64,000 bases of DNA, taken from NCBI RefSeq assembly GCF_006546835.1, contig NZ_VICB01000013.1, positions 186,001 through 250,000 of the forward strand. The letters run 5' to 3'. Each line of letters starts with the position of its first letter. Position 1 is the first letter of the stretch. The translations under genes and the position numbers were made by a program. The DNA is from Actinomyces johnsonii (GTDB lineage Bacteria; Actinomycetota; Actinomycetes; Actinomycetales; Actinomycetaceae). This document shows, one piece after another, positions 50,966-62,816 of the stretch. Under the pieces are notes generated by a model. It did not search any database and was not told the origin of the DNA. It saw nothing but the letters and a program-made list of their open reading frames with translations.

Positions 50966-52181
50966 ATCAACCCGCCGCCCAGCCGCCCTCCTCGTCCTGG
51001 AGGACGGCTGGGCCCTTCGGGGCCGCAGCTACGGGGCTCAAGGACGCACCATCGGTGAGATCGTCTTCTCCACTGGGATGACCGGGTACCAGGAGACACT
51101 GACCGACCCCTCCTACCACCGCCAGATCGTGGTGCAGACGGCACCGCACATCGGCAACACCGGGGTCAACGACGAAGACGCCGAGTCCGACCGTATCTGG
51201 GTAGCCGGCTACGTCGTGCGCGAACCGGCCCGGCGGGCCTCCAGCTGGCGCGCCCGCCGGGAGCTGGAGGACGACCTGCAGGCCGCCGGCATCGTCGGAA
51301 TCTGCGAGGTCGACACCCGGGCGCTGACCCGGCACCTGCGCGAGGCCGGCGCCATGCGCGGCGGCATCTTCTCCGGGGATGCCCTGCCGGCCGGCGCTAC
51401 CGACCCCGGCGGCCCCAGCCGGGCCTGTATCGACATCTGCCTGGAGGCCGTGCGCAGCGAGCCGCCCATGACCGGCCGCGCGCTGGCCGCGGAAGTGACG
51501 ACTCCCTCGGGCTACGTCGTCGAACCCAGCGGGCCGGCCGAGGGGAGCGAGCCGATCGCCGTGCTGGCCGCCATCGACCTGGGCATCAAGTCGCGCACCC
51601 CGTGGCAGCTCGCCGAACGCGGTGTACGCGTCCACGTCCTGCCCCAGTCCACGACCCTCTCCGAGATCCTCGCCCTCAGGCCCGACGGTGTCCTGTTCTC
51701 CAACGGTCCTGGAGACCCGGGGACCGCGGATGCCGAGATCGAGCTCCTGCGCGGTGTGCTCGACGCGCGCATCCCCTTCTTCGGCATCTGCCTGGGCAAC
51801 CAGCTCCTGGGACGGGCACTGGGCTACGGCACCTACAAGCTGGCCTACGGGCACCGAGGCGTCAACCAGCCCGTCCTGGACCGCGCCACCGGCAAGGTGG
51901 AGATCACGGCCCACAACCACGGCTTCGCCGTCGACGCGCCCATTGACGCCCCCTCCGTGGCCCCCTTCGACAACGGTCGCTACGGCCGGGTGGAGGTCTC
52001 CCATCTGGGACTCAACGACAGCGTCGTCGAAGGTCTACGGGCGCTGGACTTGCCGGCCTTCTCCGTGCAGTACCACCCCGAGGCCGCCGCCGGCCCCCAC
52101 GACGCCGAACACCTCTTCGACCGATTCATCCGCCTCATGCGTGAACACCGCCGGGGCCAGGACCGCGAGGACAAGAACTGA
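50958..52181 (+). CDS. carA: Carbamoyl-phosphate synthase small (glutaminase) subunit
   Basis: 407 residues from the ATG at 50958. N-terminal CarA domain ([21 protein letters not shown]) and class I glutaminase with [11 protein letters not shown] (Cys nucleophile) and QYHPEA (His-Glu). It frees ammonia from glutamine and channels it to CarB. The frame is open upstream inside pyrC, but homologues begin here. The gap to carB is one base. Confidence 0.95.
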   Translation: MPESTRRPAALLVLEDGWALRGRSYGAQGRTIGEIVFSTGMTGYQETLTDPSYHRQIVVQTAPHIGNTGVNDEDAESDRIWVAGYVVREPARRASSWRARRELEDDLQAAGIVGICEVDTRALTRHLREAGAMRGGIFSGDALPAGATDPGGPSRACIDICLEAVRSEPPMTGRALAAEVTTPSGYVVEPSGPAEGSEPIAVLAAIDLGIKSRTPWQLAERGVRVHVLPQSTTLSEILALRPDGVLFSNGPGDPGTADAEIELLRGVLDARIPFFGICLGNQLLGRALGYGTYKLAYGHRGVNQPVLDRATGKVEITAHNHGFAVDAPIDAPSVAPFDNGRYGRVEVSHLGLNDSVVEGLRALDLPAFSVQYHPEAAAGPHDAEHLFDRFIRLMREHRRGQDREDKN

Positions 52182-52182
52182 C

Positions 52183-55100
52183 ATGCCTGCTCGACCTGAC
52201 ATCAGCTCCGTCCTGGTCATCGGATCGGGACCCATCGTCATCGGGCAGGCCTGCGAGTTCGACTACTCCGGTACCCAGGCCTGCCGCATCCTGCGCAGCG
52301 AGGGAATCCGCGTCATCCTGGTCAACTCCAACCCGGCCACGATCATGACCGACCCCGACGTCGCCGACGCCACCTACATCGAGCCGATCACCCCCGAGGT
52401 GCTGACCACCATCATCGCCAAGGAGCGGCCCGACGCACTCCTGCCCACCCTGGGCGGGCAGACGGCCCTCAATGCCGCCATGAGTCTGGTCGAGCGCGGT
52501 GTGCTCGAGGAGTACGACGTCGAGCTCATCGGCGCCTCCGCCGCGGCCATCAACGCCGGGGAGGACCGTGACGAGTTCAAGGACGTCGTCGAGCGCTGCG
52601 GCGCCGAGGTCGCCCGCAGCGTCATCGCCCACACCATGGACGAGTGCCGCGCCGGAGTGGATGCCCTGGGCGGCTACCCGGTTGTCGTGCGCCCCTCCTT
52701 CACGATGGGCGGTCTGGGAAGCGGCGTCGCCTTCGACGACGCGGACCTGCGCCGCATCGCCGGGGCCGGACTGGCGGCCTCGCGCACCACCGAGGTGCTC
52801 CTGGAGGAGTCGATCCTGGGATGGAAGGAATACGAGCTGGAGCTCATGCGGGATGCCGCCGACAACGTGGTGGTCGTCTGCTCCATCGAGAACGTCGACC
52901 CCGTGGGGGTGCACACCGGCGACTCCGTCACGGTCGCCCCGGCCCTGACCCTCACCGACCGGGAGCTCCAGCGGCTGCGAGACATTGGCATCGCCGTCAT
53001 CCGCGAGGTCGGGGTCGACACCGGAGGCTGCAACATCCAGTTCGCCGTCGACCCGGCCACCGGCAGGATCATCGTCATCGAGATGAACCCGCGCGTCTCA
53101 CGATCCTCCGCCCTGGCCTCCAAGGCCACCGGCTTCCCGATCGCCAAGATCGCCGCCCGCCTCGCCGTGGGCTACACGCTCGATGAGATCCCCAATGACA
53201 TCACCTCCTCCACCCCGGCCTCCTTCGAGCCGACCCTGGACTACGTAGTCGTCAAGGTCCCACGCTTCGCCTTCGAGAAGTTCCGGGGAGCAGATGCCCG
53301 GCTGACCACCACCATGAAGTCGGTGGGGGAAGCCATGGCGATCGGCCGCTCCTACACCGAGGCCCTCCAGAAGGCCATGCGCTCACTGGACAAGAAGGGC
53401 ACCGTTTTCCACTGGGACGGACCTGCTCCCACCGCGCAACAGACCGCCGAGCTGCTGGAGTCTATTGCCACCCCCAGCGAGCACCGGTTGGTCGACCTCC
53501 AGCAGGCCGTCCGCGGAGGCGCCACGATCGCTCAGCTCCACGAGGCCACTCGCATCGACCCCTGGTTCCTGGACCAGATGCTGTTCCTGCAGGAGGTCGC
53601 CCAGGAGGTCAAGGACGCCGAGGCCCTCACCCCTGAGGTCCTGGCCCTGGCCAAGCGCCACGGATTCTCCGACGTCCAGGTCGCCGCCCTGCGAGACATC
53701 AGTGAGGACACGGTGCGCGAGGTCCGTCACGCCTTCGGCCTGCGCCCCGTCTACAAGACCGTGGACACCTGCGCCGCCGAGTTCGCCTCGCGCACCCCCT
53801 ACCTCTACTCCAGCTACGATCTGGAGACAGAGGTCGCGCCCCGCGAGCGCGAAGCCGTCATCATCCTGGGATCGGGTCCCAACCGTATTGGCCAGGGCAT
53901 CGAGTTCGACTACTCCTGCGTGCACGCCGCGATGGCTCTATCCGAGCGATACGAGACTGTCATGGTCAACTGCAATCCCGAGACTGTCTCAACCGACTAC
54001 GACGTCTCCGACCGGCTCTACTTCGAGCCCCTGACCTTCGAGGACGTCATCGAGGTCTACGAGGCCGAGCTGGCGGCCGGCCCCGTGGCCGGCGTCATCG
54101 TCCAGCTCGGCGGGCAGACGCCTCTGTCCCTGGCCGCCAGGCTGGCCGAGGCCGGGGTTCCGATCCTGGGGACGAGCCCGGAGGCCATCGACGCCGCCGA
54201 GGACCGCGAGGCCTTCGGCGTCGTCCTCCAGCGCGCCGGGCTGCCTGCACCGGCGCACGGCACCGCCCTGAGCGATGAGCAGGCCCGGTCGGTCGCCGGG
54301 GGCATTGGCTACCCGGTCTTGGTGCGCCCCAGCTATGTGCTGGGCGGGCGCGGTATGGAGATCGTCTATGACCCCGAGGGGCTGGACGACTACCTCCAGC
54401 GCGCCGGCCGTGAGCCCGGAGGCGTCTACGGGACCGGGCCGCTTCTCATCGATCGTTTCCTCGACGACGCCATCGAGATCGACGTCGACGCTCTTTACGA
54501 CGGAACCGAGCTGTTCCTCGGCGGGGTCATGGAGCACATCGAGGAGGCGGGGATCCATTCCGGCGACTCGGCCTGCGTCATGCCGCCCATGACCCTGTCC
54601 GATACGGAGATTGCCCGCATCCGGCGCTCCACCGAGGCGATAGCCGCCGGGGTGGGCGTTCGCGGGCTGCTCAATATCCAGTTCGCCCTGGTCTCCGATG
54701 TCCTCTACGTCATCGAGGCCAACCCCCGGGCCTCCCGTACGGTCCCCTTCGTCTCGAAGGCCTCCGGCGTACAACTCGCCAAGGCGGCGGCCCTCATCAT
54801 GGCGGGGGAGACGATCGCCTCTCTACGACGCTCCGGCAACCTGCCCGAGTCCGACGCTACCGTCACCGATCCGGACGACCCGATCGCTGTCAAGGAGGCG
54901 GTCCTGCCTTTCAAACGGTTCCGCACCACCGAGGGGCGCGTCGTCGACACGATCCTGGGACCCGAGATGCGCTCGACCGGAGAGGTCATGGGCTATGACG
55001 TCGACTTTCCCCGGGCATTCGCCAAGTCCCAGGCGGGCGCCTACGGGGGCCTGCCCACCGAGGGAACACTGTTCGTCTCCGTGGCCGACCGGGACAAGCG

Positions 55101-55533
55101 CGCCATCATCCTGCCGGTGGCCCGGCTCGCCGAGCTCGGCTTCACGGTCCTGGCCACCGCTGGGACGGCCCAGGTGCTGCGCCGCAACGGGATCGACGCC
55201 ACGGCGGTGCGCAAGATCAGCCAGGGCGTTGGAATTCACGGCGAGCAGACGATCGCGGGGCTCATCGAGTCCGGTGCCATCGACATGGTTGTCAACACCC
55301 CCAAAGGGCAGGGGGCTCGCGCCGACGGATACTCCATCCGGGCGGCGACCACCGGCGCCGATCGGCCCATCATCACCACCGTTCAGCAGCTCCAGGCGGC
55401 GGTCCAGGCCCTCGAGGCCCAGCTGCGCGGTCCCTTCCGGGTCCGCAGCCTCCAGGAGCACATCGCCGCCCGCCAGTCCCGGCGGGGTGCGCACCTCACG
55501 CACGGTAGCGCTACTGAGAAGGAGAACCGATGA
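52183..55533 (+). CDS. carB: Carbamoyl-phosphate synthase large subunit
   Basis: 1116 residues. Two homologous ATP-grasp halves: the first begins [22 protein letters not shown], the second [22 protein letters not shown]. Metal-binding [18 protein letters not shown] and [18 protein letters not shown] mark the two active sites. The C-terminal MGS-like allosteric domain ([20 protein letters not shown]) should bind UMP or IMP. The frame continues upstream inside carA, but ATG 52183 is one base after the carA stop. It overlaps pyrF by ATGA. Confidence 0.96.
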   Translation: MPARPDISSVLVIGSGPIVIGQACEFDYSGTQACRILRSEGIRVILVNSNPATIMTDPDVADATYIEPITPEVLTTIIAKERPDALLPTLGGQTALNAAMSLVERGVLEEYDVELIGASAAAINAGEDRDEFKDVVERCGAEVARSVIAHTMDECRAGVDALGGYPVVVRPSFTMGGLGSGVAFDDADLRRIAGAGLAASRTTEVLLEESILGWKEYELELMRDAADNVVVVCSIENVDPVGVHTGDSVTVAPALTLTDRELQRLRDIGIAVIREVGVDTGGCNIQFAVDPATGRIIVIEMNPRVSRSSALASKATGFPIAKIAARLAVGYTLDEIPNDITSSTPASFEPTLDYVVVKVPRFAFEKFRGADARLTTTMKSVGEAMAIGRSYTEALQKAMRSLDKKGTVFHWDGPAPTAQQTAELLESIATPSEHRLVDLQQAVRGGATIAQLHEATRIDPWFLDQMLFLQEVAQEVKDAEALTPEVLALAKRHGFSDVQVAALRDISEDTVREVRHAFGLRPVYKTVDTCAAEFASRTPYLYSSYDLETEVAPREREAVIILGSGPNRIGQGIEFDYSCVHAAMALSERYETVMVNCNPETVSTDYDVSDRLYFEPLTFEDVIEVYEAELAAGPVAGVIVQLGGQTPLSLAARLAEAGVPILGTSPEAIDAAEDREAFGVVLQRAGLPAPAHGTALSDEQARSVAGGIGYPVLVRPSYVLGGRGMEIVYDPEGLDDYLQRAGREPGGVYGTGPLLIDRFLDDAIEIDVDALYDGTELFLGGVMEHIEEAGIHSGDSACVMPPMTLSDTEIARIRRSTEAIAAGVGVRGLLNIQFALVSDVLYVIEANPRASRTVPFVSKASGVQLAKAAALIMAGETIASLRRSGNLPESDATVTDPDDPIAVKEAVLPFKRFRTTEGRVVDTILGPEMRSTGEVMGYDVDFPRAFAKSQAGAYGGLPTEGTLFVSVADRDKRAIILPVARLAELGFTVLATAGTAQVLRRNGIDATAVRKISQGVGIHGEQTIAGLIESGAIDMVVNTPKGQGARADGYSIRAATTGADRPIITTVQQLQAAVQALEAQLRGPFRVRSLQEHIAARQSRRGAHLTHGSATEKENR

Positions 55534-56414
55534 GTTCCACCACGAGTCATCAGCCCAGTCGGTCCCGCCGTCCTTTCGGTGCGCGCCTGGCCGATGCCAT
55601 GGATGATCAGGGTCCCCTGTGCGTCGGGATCGACCCTCATCCCAGCCTGCTTGAGGCCTGGGGTCTGACCGACTCGGCCGCGGGCTTGCGGGACTTCGCC
55701 CTGCGGACCGTCGACGCTGTCGGCGGGCGCGTGGCCGCCGTCAAGCCTCAGTCCGCATTCTTCGAACGCCACGGCAGCGCCGGCATCGCGGTCCTCGAAG
55801 AGACTCTGGCGGCCCTGCGGGATGTCGGCACCCTGTCGGTCCTCGACGTCAAGCGCGGCGACATCGGTTCCACAATGGCCGGTTACGCCCAGGCCTACCT
55901 GTCCGACGGCGCGCCCCTGGCCGCCGACTCCATCACGGTCTCGCCCTACCTGGGCTACGGTTCCCTCGCCCCCGCACTTGACCTGGCAGAGGCGGGAGGG
56001 CGGGGCGTCTTCGTCCTGGCTCTGACCTCCAATCCCGAAGGGAGCACCGTCCAGCACGCCGTCAGCGGCGAGCGGGCCGTGGCCGCGGAAGTCGTGGAGG
56101 GGGTCACCGCATCCAACGCCGCCGCTCGCGGTGAGGGTGGACTCGGCAGCATCGGGCTGGTTGTCGGCGCCACCGTCGGGGAGGCAGTCTCCCGTCTGGG
56201 GATCGATCTGCTGCGCGCCAATGGTCCGCTGCTGGCGCCCGGTGTCGGCGCACAGGGCGCGGGGGCGACCGAGCTGGAATCCGTGTTCGGGCCGGCTCGT
56301 CGTCACGTTCTGGCCTCCACCTCACGCGGGGTACTCAAGGCGGGTCCCTCCATCGAGGCGCTGCTGGCGGCCGCGCTGGCCGCAACGCATGAGGCGGCCG
56401 CTGCCCTGCGCTGA
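55530..56414 (+). CDS. pyrF: Orotidine 5'-phosphate decarboxylase, type 2
   Basis: 294 residues of the longer actinobacterial/PyrF2 form. [23 protein letters not shown] and the catalytic [11 protein letters not shown] (Lys between two Asp) are present, then ALTSNPEG and PGVGAQGA. It makes UMP and closes the operon. pyrD and pyrE are not in the window. Confidence 0.95.
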   Translation: MSSTTSHQPSRSRRPFGARLADAMDDQGPLCVGIDPHPSLLEAWGLTDSAAGLRDFALRTVDAVGGRVAAVKPQSAFFERHGSAGIAVLEETLAALRDVGTLSVLDVKRGDIGSTMAGYAQAYLSDGAPLAADSITVSPYLGYGSLAPALDLAEAGGRGVFVLALTSNPEGSTVQHAVSGERAVAAEVVEGVTASNAAARGEGGLGSIGLVVGATVGEAVSRLGIDLLRANGPLLAPGVGAQGAGATELESVFGPARRHVLASTSRGVLKAGPSIEALLAAALAATHEAAAALR

Positions 56415-56558
56415 TGCAGCCCGACAGTGCACGATCGACGTGTGTGCGGGAACACGAAGTCAGTGCCGTGATACCGGCCCCTGCGAATGCGAGTGCATCC
56501 AACCCGACTTATGCTTGTGGTGCGGGTCACTGGCATTGGACTGGGGGAGGAGACCACC

Positions 56559-56870
56559 ATGACGCTTCCTACACTGACACCTGAGCAACGAGCTGAAGCG
56601 CTGGAGAAGGCCGCAGCTGCACGATCGCAGCGCGCTCGCATCAAATCCGAGCTCAAGAGCGGGGAGCTCAAGCTCTCCGAGTTCTTCGCCGCCTCGGAGA
56701 CCGATGAGGTCCTGGGCAAGATGAAGGTCAGGGCGCTGCTTGTCTCCCTTCCACGAGTAGGGACCACAACAGCCGACGCCATCCTCGAGGATGTTCGTAT
56801 CGCCGAGTCCCGGCGGGTACGGGGCCTGGGGGCGAATCAGCGGGCCGCACTGGTAGAGCGCTTCGGCTGA
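56559..56870 (+). CDS. mihF: Actinobacterial integration host factor
   Basis: 103 residues, the normal length. ALEKAAAARSQRARIKSELKSGELKL and VRALLVSLPRVGTTTADAIL are the mIHF signature, a helix plus helix-two-turn-helix fold that bends DNA. It is a nucleoid protein restricted to actinobacteria, required for mycobacteriophage integration. The ATG at 56559 is chosen from a GGGGGAGGAG site and homology; a TATGCT box near 56511 may be its -10. mihF-gmk-rpoZ-coaBC-metK is the conserved order. Confidence 0.94.
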   Translation: MTLPTLTPEQRAEALEKAAAARSQRARIKSELKSGELKLSEFFAASETDEVLGKMKVRALLVSLPRVGTTTADAILEDVRIAESRRVRGLGANQRAALVERFG

Positions 56871-56933
56871 GACGTCCGATAAGACACCTGGTGAGACGCC
56901 AGCTCGTGCCGGCGGCGTCCGGTAGGTCATGAT

Positions 56934-57527
56934 GTGACCATGACCGACGCCGCTGCCTCGTCCGCTCCCGTTCTCGCTCGTCTGACTGTCCTGGCAGGAC
57001 CAACGGCGGTGGGCAAGGGAACCGTGGTCACCGAACTGCGCAGACGCCACCCCGACCTCTTCGTCTCGATCTCCGCCACCACCCGTGAGCCCCGTCCCGG
57101 CGAGATCGATGGCGTGCACTACCACTTCGTGAGCGAGGAGGAGTTCGACAGCCTCATCGCCTCAGGGCAGATGCTGGAGTGGGCGCTGGTCCATGGTGCG
57201 CACCGTTACGGCACTCCCCGTGGCCCCGTACAGCACCAACTCGACGCCGGACGTCCCGCACTCCTGGAGATCGACCTGGCCGGTGCTCGCCAGGTTCGCC
57301 GGGCCATGCCCCAGGCCCGCCTCGTCTTCCTCGCCCCGCCGAGCTGGGATGAGCTCGTCCGCAGGCTCGCGGACCGGGACACCGAGGAACCCGAGGAACA
57401 GGAGCGCCGCCTGGTCACGGCCCGTACCGAACTCGCTGCGGCCGACGAGTTCGATCACGTCGTCGTCAACGACACCGTGGCGAGCGCCACCGATGAGCTC
57501 GCCCGGCTCATGGGACTCGGCAGTTAG
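56934..57527 (+). CDS. gmk: Guanylate kinase
   Basis: 197 residues from GTG 56934; ATG 56940 is equally possible and neither has a ribosome binding site. P-loop [13 protein letters not shown]-binding [21 protein letters not shown] and [12 protein letters not shown] are typical, with the lid RLADRDTE. It converts GMP to GDP using ATP. The short N-terminal Ala/Ser extension is usual in actinobacteria. Confidence 0.95.
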   Translation: MTMTDAAASSAPVLARLTVLAGPTAVGKGTVVTELRRRHPDLFVSISATTREPRPGEIDGVHYHFVSEEEFDSLIASGQMLEWALVHGAHRYGTPRGPVQHQLDAGRPALLEIDLAGARQVRRAMPQARLVFLAPPSWDELVRRLADRDTEEPEEQERRLVTARTELAAADEFDHVVVNDTVASATDELARLMGLGS

Positions 57528-57572
57528 AATATCTTGGTTTAGAACTATCGAGATTGAACCGGAGGCATGCAC

Positions 57573-57971
57573 ATGCTCGGAACCTCTCCCCAGCCCGAGG
57601 GCATTACCAACCCGCCGATCGACGACCTTCTGGAGAAGGTCGACTCCAAGTACGGGCTCGTGGTGGAGGCCGCCAAGCGCGCCCGCCAGATCAACACCTA
57701 CACCCAGCAGCTCGAGGACAACCAGTTCGAGTTCTTCGGGCCGCTGGTCGACTCCGAGATCGGTGAGAAGTCGCTGGGTATCGCCCTGCGGGAGATCGCC
57801 GAGGACAAGCTCGAGGTCATCCCCGGAGACGTCGCCCGCGCCCGTCGAATCGAGGCCGAGGAGGCCCGTCGCGCCGCCGAGGCCGACATGTTCAGCGATA
57901 TCTCGCTGGACGCCCCTGTCTCTCTCCAGGAGGGCGAGACGCCCACCAGCCTCGACGACATCCAGTTCTGA
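57573..57971 (+). CDS. rpoZ: RNA polymerase omega subunit
   Basis: 132 residues. [29 protein letters not shown] is the omega core that clamps the beta' C-terminus; [18 protein letters not shown] follows. The C-terminus is an acidic/Ala-rich tail. GGAGG at 57561-57565 lies 7 bases before ATG 57573, which fits better than ATG 57567. A TAGAAT at 57525-57530 may be its -10. Confidence 0.94.
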   Translation: MLGTSPQPEGITNPPIDDLLEKVDSKYGLVVEAAKRARQINTYTQQLEDNQFEFFGPLVDSEIGEKSLGIALREIAEDKLEVIPGDVARARRIEAEEARRAAEADMFSDISLDAPVSLQEGETPTSLDDIQF

Positions 57972-57982
57972 GTCGCGCTCGC

Positions 57983-59314
57983 ATGGACGAGCCGTACACC
58001 ACTGCAGGTCAGCGCGCCGCGGCCGCCTCCGGCAGGCCGCGGCGCGTAGTCGTCGGCGTAGCCGGCTCCATCGCCGCTTACAAGGCGCCCTTCGTCATCC
58101 GACTCCTGCGTCAGGCCGGACACGAGGTCAAAGTAGTGGCCACCGAGTCCGCGCTGCGGTTCATCGGGGCACCGGCACTGGCCGCGGTCAGCGGTCAGGC
58201 CGTGTCCACCGGCGTCTTCGATGACCCGGCAGCGGTCGAGCACGTGGCCGTGGCTGAGTGGGCAGAGCTCGTCCTGGTGGCGCCGGCCTCGGCGGACCTG
58301 TTGGCGCGCGCACGTGCCGGACGAGCCGACGACCTGCTGACCGCGACGATCCTGGCGACCGGCGCTCCCGTGGTCCTGGCGCCGGCCATGCACACCCGTA
58401 TGTGGCTCAATCCCGCCACCCGGGACAACGTGGCAGTGCTGCGCGAGCGCGGCCTGACGGTCATTGAGCCGGACCGCGGCCGCCTGACCGGCAAGGACTC
58501 CGGGGTGGGACGCATGCCCGAGCCCGAGCAGATCGTCTCCAGGTCGCTCGCCGTCCTCCAAGGGGAGTTCGGGAACGACGACGCAGTCGAACCGGATGGG
58601 AGCAGCAGGCTCCTCACAGGACGGCACGTCGTCATCTCCGCCGGTGGCACCCGTGAGCCCATCGACCCGGTGCGCTACCTCGGAAACCGGTCCTCCGGCC
58701 GCCAGGGGTGCGCCCTGGCGGTGGCCGCCGTCGAGCAGGGCGCCCGCGTGACGCTGGTACAGGCGCACGTCGCCTCGGAGCTGCTCGATGCTCTGCCGGC
58801 GGGTGTCGCCGTTGTCGCAGCCGGTACCGCGCACGACATGCTTCGCGCGGTTCGGGAGGCCGCCCGCGATGCCGATGCCGTCATCATGGCCGCCGCTGTC
58901 GCCGACTACCGGCCGCTCGCCGCGGCGACCACCAAGATCAAGAGGAGCGCACCAACCACGTCGGATCGCCGCAACGAGGCCCCGATGTCCATCGAACTCA
59001 CCACCAACCCGGACATCTTGGCCGGACTGGTGACGGATCCGCCCCGGGCCGGTCAGGTCGTCGTCGGGTTCGCCGCCGAGACCGGGGACGACGACGGAGA
59101 CGTGCTCTTCCATGGCGCGGCCAAGGCGCGCCGCAAGGGTGCCCACCTCCTAGCGGTCAACGCGGTGGGGGAGGACCTCGGTTTCGGCGACGTGCCCAAC
59201 GCGGTCGTGGTCCTCGATGCCCGGGGCTCGGAGGTGGCTCGCGGGCAGGGCAGCAAAATGGAGGTCGCCCGTCTCCTCATCGGCCTCACTGCGGACTTGA
59301 TGGGCGGTTCCTAA
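57983..59314 (+). CDS. coaBC: Phosphopantothenoylcysteine decarboxylase / phosphopantothenate-cysteine ligase
   Basis: 443 residues. The N-terminal CoaC flavoprotein ([37 protein letters not shown]) is followed by CoaB ([45 protein letters not shown]). It adds cysteine to phosphopantothenate and decarboxylates the product, two steps of coenzyme A synthesis. It starts 11 bases after rpoZ. Confidence 0.95.
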   Translation: MDEPYTTAGQRAAAASGRPRRVVVGVAGSIAAYKAPFVIRLLRQAGHEVKVVATESALRFIGAPALAAVSGQAVSTGVFDDPAAVEHVAVAEWAELVLVAPASADLLARARAGRADDLLTATILATGAPVVLAPAMHTRMWLNPATRDNVAVLRERGLTVIEPDRGRLTGKDSGVGRMPEPEQIVSRSLAVLQGEFGNDDAVEPDGSSRLLTGRHVVISAGGTREPIDPVRYLGNRSSGRQGCALAVAAVEQGARVTLVQAHVASELLDALPAGVAVVAAGTAHDMLRAVREAARDADAVIMAAAVADYRPLAAATTKIKRSAPTTSDRRNEAPMSIELTTNPDILAGLVTDPPRAGQVVVGFAAETGDDDGDVLFHGAAKARRKGAHLLAVNAVGEDLGFGDVPNAVVVLDARGSEVARGQGSKMEVARLLIGLTADLMGGS

Positions 59315-59370
59315 TAGCCCGCAGAGCACTTTCGTGGGTAACGCCACCATGGATCGGTTGTGGTGGTGAC

Positions 59371-59376
59371 TACGAT
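59371..59376 (+). promoter_or_regulatory. -10 box of metK
   Basis: TACGAT ending six bases before the GTG at 59383. Leaderless spacing; this leaves no room for a SAM riboswitch leader. Confidence 0.5.
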
Positions 59377-59382
59377 GGGCGG

Positions 59383-60588
59383 GTGAATTCCTCCTTGCGT
59401 CTGTTCACTTCCGAGTCGGTTACTGAAGGGCACCCGGACAAGGTATGCGACCGCGTCTCAGATGCGATCCTCGACGCCATCCTTGAACAGGATCCCGCCG
59501 CACGGGTCGCGGTCGAGACGATGGTGACGACTGGCCTGGTGCATGTGGCCGGAGAAGTGACCACCGAGCGGGCCTACGTCGAGATCCCGCAGATCGTGCG
59601 CCAGGAGATCTCCGCCATCGGCTACACCTCATCGGAGGTCTGCTTCGATGCCCGCTCCTGCGGCGTCTCGGTGTCGATCGGTCAGCAGTCCCCGGACATC
59701 GCTGCCGGAGTCGACAAGTCCCTTCAGGCCCGCCAGGACACCGGGGATATCGATCCGCTCGACCTGCAGGGCGCCGGCGACCAGGGACTCATGTTCGGCT
59801 ACGCCTGCGATGACACCGCCGCCCTCATGCCTCTTCCCATCCACCTGGCGCACCGTCTGGCGGAGCGCTTGGCACTGGTGCGCAAGCAGGGGATCGTCCC
59901 GGGCCTGCGTCCCGACGGCAAGACCCAGGTGACCATCGGCTACGACGGCCGGCGCCCCGTGAGCCTGGAGAACCTGGTCATCTCCACCCAGCACGATGAG
60001 GACCGCACGCGCGCCTGGCTCACCGACGCCCTCCAGGCCGAGGTCATCGCCCCGGTGCTGGCGGCCGAGGCCGAGGCGGGTACCGAGCTCGCCACCGCCG
60101 GCGCCGAGGTCCTCATCAATCCCTCGGGACAGTTCGTCATCGGGGGCCCGGCGGGTGATGCGGGGCTCACGGGACGCAAGATCATCGTGGACACCTATGG
60201 CGGTATGGCCCGTCACGGCGGAGGAGCCTTCTCCGGTAAGGATCCTTCGAAGGTGGATCGTTCAGCCAGTTACGCCATGCGATGGGTGGCCAAGAACGTT
60301 GTCGCCGCGGGGTTGGCCAGGCGTTGTGAGATTCAGGTGGCCTATGCCATCGGCTCGGCCCATCCGGTGGGTGTCTACGTGGAAACCTTCGGGACGGCGA
60401 CCGTTCCGGAGGAGCGCATCTTGGCAGCCGTCACCGAGGTCTTCGATCTGCGCCCAGCGGCCATCGTGCGCGACCTTAACCTGCTGCGCCCCATCTACCG
60501 CGCCACCAGCGCCTACGGGCACTTCGGGCGTCCCGGCTTCACCTGGGAGGCCACAGACCGCGCCGAAGCCCTGCGCCAGGCCGTCTGA
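59383..60588 (+). CDS. metK: S-adenosylmethionine synthase
   Basis: 401 residues, GTG start. [61 protein letters not shown] and the phosphate loop [19 protein letters not shown] are intact. It makes SAM from methionine and ATP. The frame is open far upstream inside coaBC, but the start is fixed by homology and the TACGAT box. Confidence 0.96.
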   Translation: MNSSLRLFTSESVTEGHPDKVCDRVSDAILDAILEQDPAARVAVETMVTTGLVHVAGEVTTERAYVEIPQIVRQEISAIGYTSSEVCFDARSCGVSVSIGQQSPDIAAGVDKSLQARQDTGDIDPLDLQGAGDQGLMFGYACDDTAALMPLPIHLAHRLAERLALVRKQGIVPGLRPDGKTQVTIGYDGRRPVSLENLVISTQHDEDRTRAWLTDALQAEVIAPVLAAEAEAGTELATAGAEVLINPSGQFVIGGPAGDAGLTGRKIIVDTYGGMARHGGGAFSGKDPSKVDRSASYAMRWVAKNVVAAGLARRCEIQVAYAIGSAHPVGVYVETFGTATVPEERILAAVTEVFDLRPAAIVRDLNLLRPIYRATSAYGHFGRPGFTWEATDRAEALRQAV

Positions 60589-60626
60589 CAACTCGCGCAC
60601 CAGCGCAGGATAGTTCCAGAGGCTCT

Positions 60627-62783
60627 ATGGCAACTGAGCACGACGACGATGCTCTCACCCTCGGCGAGTCGGCGGGGCTCGTGCGCCGTAGCGGCGTGAG
60701 CAGGCAGGGCGAGCTGTTGGATCTGCCCGAACCCGGCGAGCGCACGGTGACGGTCGCCGGAGTCGCCGACCCGGTCGCCAGAGTCGTCTTGGACTCCCCG
60801 GTACCGCACCTGGATCACACCTTCGACTACGCCGTCCCCGCGGCGATGGCGCAGCACGCCCTTCCCGGAACCCGTGTGGTGGTCCGTTTCGGAGAGCAGG
60901 AGATGCGGGGATGGATCTGGCAGCGGGGGGCCACGACGACGCACATCGGTCGGCTCTCACCATTGCGCCGCGTCGTCTCCGATCTCCAGGTCCTTCCGGA
61001 GGCCTCGCGCCGGCTCATCGAGGCCGTTGCCACTCGCAGCGCCGGAACGCGTTCGGACGTCGTCCGTCTGGCCCTTCCCGCCAGGCACGCCTCGACCGAG
61101 GTGGATGAGCGGGACAAGGTGACGCGGGACTTTCCCTCCTGGGAGCGGCCGAAGGACGTATGCGGCTGGGGGCACTACGACGGGGGTGCGGACTTCCTGG
61201 AGCAGCTGGCCGACGGCGTAGCGCCGAGGGCGGCCTGGTGCGCTCTGCCGGCGAGCGACGATCATCAGGGAGCGCCGTCGTCTGCAGATGGTGGCGGCGG
61301 TGGCGACCAACTAGACCCCGCGATCGAGCCATGGCAGGTATGCCTCGCTCACGCTGTACGGGCCTGCCTGGCGGGCTCGCGGGGTGCGGTCATCGTCATG
61401 GCGACAACCGAGCAGGCCGAGGCTCTCGCTGCCCGGCTCCATCAGGAGCTGGGGGAGGAGCCGGTCGTGGTGCTCTCATCCGAGCACGGTCCGGCTCGCC
61501 GTTATCGGGCCTTCCTATCGTTGCTGCTCGGACGTGCCCGAGTGGTCGTGGGAACCAGGTCGGCGGCTTTCGCGCCGGTGTGTCGGCTAGGCCTGGCGGT
61601 CATCTGGGACGATGGGGACAACAGGTTGTCCGAGCCCCGCGCGCCGTACACCCATGCTCGCACGGTCCTGGCTCTACGTTCCTCCCTCGAGGGAGCGGGT
61701 CTGCTCATCGGCGGGTTCTCCCGATCCGTGGAGGCCCAGTCTCTGGTCAACCAGGGATGGTGCCGGGACCTGATCGCGCCACGGCGCGTCGTACGCAGGG
61801 TCGTTCCGCGCGCCGAGGTTCCCGGCCCCGCCGAGCTGGACCGGGATGGAGCCTCCGGGGCGGCCCGGATTCCCTCCTTGGCGCATCGGGCACTGCGACG
61901 CGCGCTGCAGAACGGACCGGTTCTCATTCAGGTGCCACGCTCGGGTTACGCACCACTAGTGGCCTGCGCCCGGTGCCGCACCGCCGCCCATTGTCCATCC
62001 TGCGGTGGCCCGATGGCGATGGACCACCAGGGCCACACGACCTGCAGATGGTGCGCTCGGACCGTGGGGCGGTGGACTTGCCCCGAGTGCGATGGCCAGG
62101 CCTTGAGAATGGTAACGGTTGGCTCGGCCCGTACCGGGGAGGAGCTGGGACGGGCCTTTCCGGGGTTCCCGGTCGTAGTCTCCGGCGCGAGGGAGACTCA
62201 TGGTGTCATGGATGAGGTTGACGATTCTCCACGCCTCGTGGTGGCAACACCGGGTGCAGAGCCCGTGGCCGAGGGGGGCTACCGGGCAGTGCTGCTACTC
62301 GATGGCGGAGCTCTTTCCTCGCGTCCGGAGCTGGGGGCGGCCGGCGAGGCGCTACGGCAGTGGACAAACGCGGCGGTGCTGGCGGCACCGTCGGCACGCG
62401 TCATTCTTCTGGGTAGGCCCGATCCGGTCGCGGCTCAGGCGTTGGTGCGGTGGGACCATGCGGGTTTCGCCAGCAGGGATCTGATGGAAAGGGCCGAGCT
62501 GCATCTGCCTCCCGCTTGGCGGGTAGCGCGTCTGGACGGTCCGCAACGCGGTGTGGAGACTCTGCTGGCCCAGGCCGAGGCCGACGGCTTCGAAACACTG
62601 GGACCGGTGGCACCACCGCCGGTCAACGGCCAGGTTGCCGCCGGGGCGGCTAGAGCGCTGGTACGCGCGCCTTTGGCGCGGGGAAAAGCGCTTGCCAGGA
62701 CGTTTGCGTTAAGACTGCGAGACCGTTCTGCCCGCCGAGAGGAACAGGTGCGCGTCGAAATGGATCCCACCCGCCTGTGGTGA
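60627..62783 (+). CDS. priA: PriA-like primosomal protein, helicase motifs degenerate
   Basis: 718 residues. The N-terminal DNA-binding domain (LDHTFDYAVPAAMAQHALPGTRVVVRFG) and eight zinc-ribbon cysteines (CARCRTAAHCPSCGG, then CRWCARTVGRWTCPECDG) match PriA. The ATPase core is altered: no Walker A lysine motif is present and the DEEH box reads WDDGDN. This is the known actinobacterial form, annotated as probable primosomal protein N', which cannot unwind DNA. It presumably acts as a structural restart factor. Its position after metK is conserved. Confidence 0.9.
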   Translation: MATEHDDDALTLGESAGLVRRSGVSRQGELLDLPEPGERTVTVAGVADPVARVVLDSPVPHLDHTFDYAVPAAMAQHALPGTRVVVRFGEQEMRGWIWQRGATTTHIGRLSPLRRVVSDLQVLPEASRRLIEAVATRSAGTRSDVVRLALPARHASTEVDERDKVTRDFPSWERPKDVCGWGHYDGGADFLEQLADGVAPRAAWCALPASDDHQGAPSSADGGGGGDQLDPAIEPWQVCLAHAVRACLAGSRGAVIVMATTEQAEALAARLHQELGEEPVVVLSSEHGPARRYRAFLSLLLGRARVVVGTRSAAFAPVCRLGLAVIWDDGDNRLSEPRAPYTHARTVLALRSSLEGAGLLIGGFSRSVEAQSLVNQGWCRDLIAPRRVVRRVVPRAEVPGPAELDRDGASGAARIPSLAHRALRRALQNGPVLIQVPRSGYAPLVACARCRTAAHCPSCGGPMAMDHQGHTTCRWCARTVGRWTCPECDGQALRMVTVGSARTGEELGRAFPGFPVVVSGARETHGVMDEVDDSPRLVVATPGAEPVAEGGYRAVLLLDGGALSSRPELGAAGEALRQWTNAAVLAAPSARVILLGRPDPVAAQALVRWDHAGFASRDLMERAELHLPPAWRVARLDGPQRGVETLLAQAEADGFETLGPVAPPPVNGQVAAGAARALVRAPLARGKALARTFALRLRDRSARREEQVRVEMDPTRLW

Positions 62784-62816
62784 GAGACAGCCAAAGAGCC
62801 CGGTGACACATCGATT

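Noticed and set aside
59315-59382. Possible SAM riboswitch before metK
   Set aside because: Only 68 bases separate coaBC and metK, and a TACGAT box sits 6 bases before the start.
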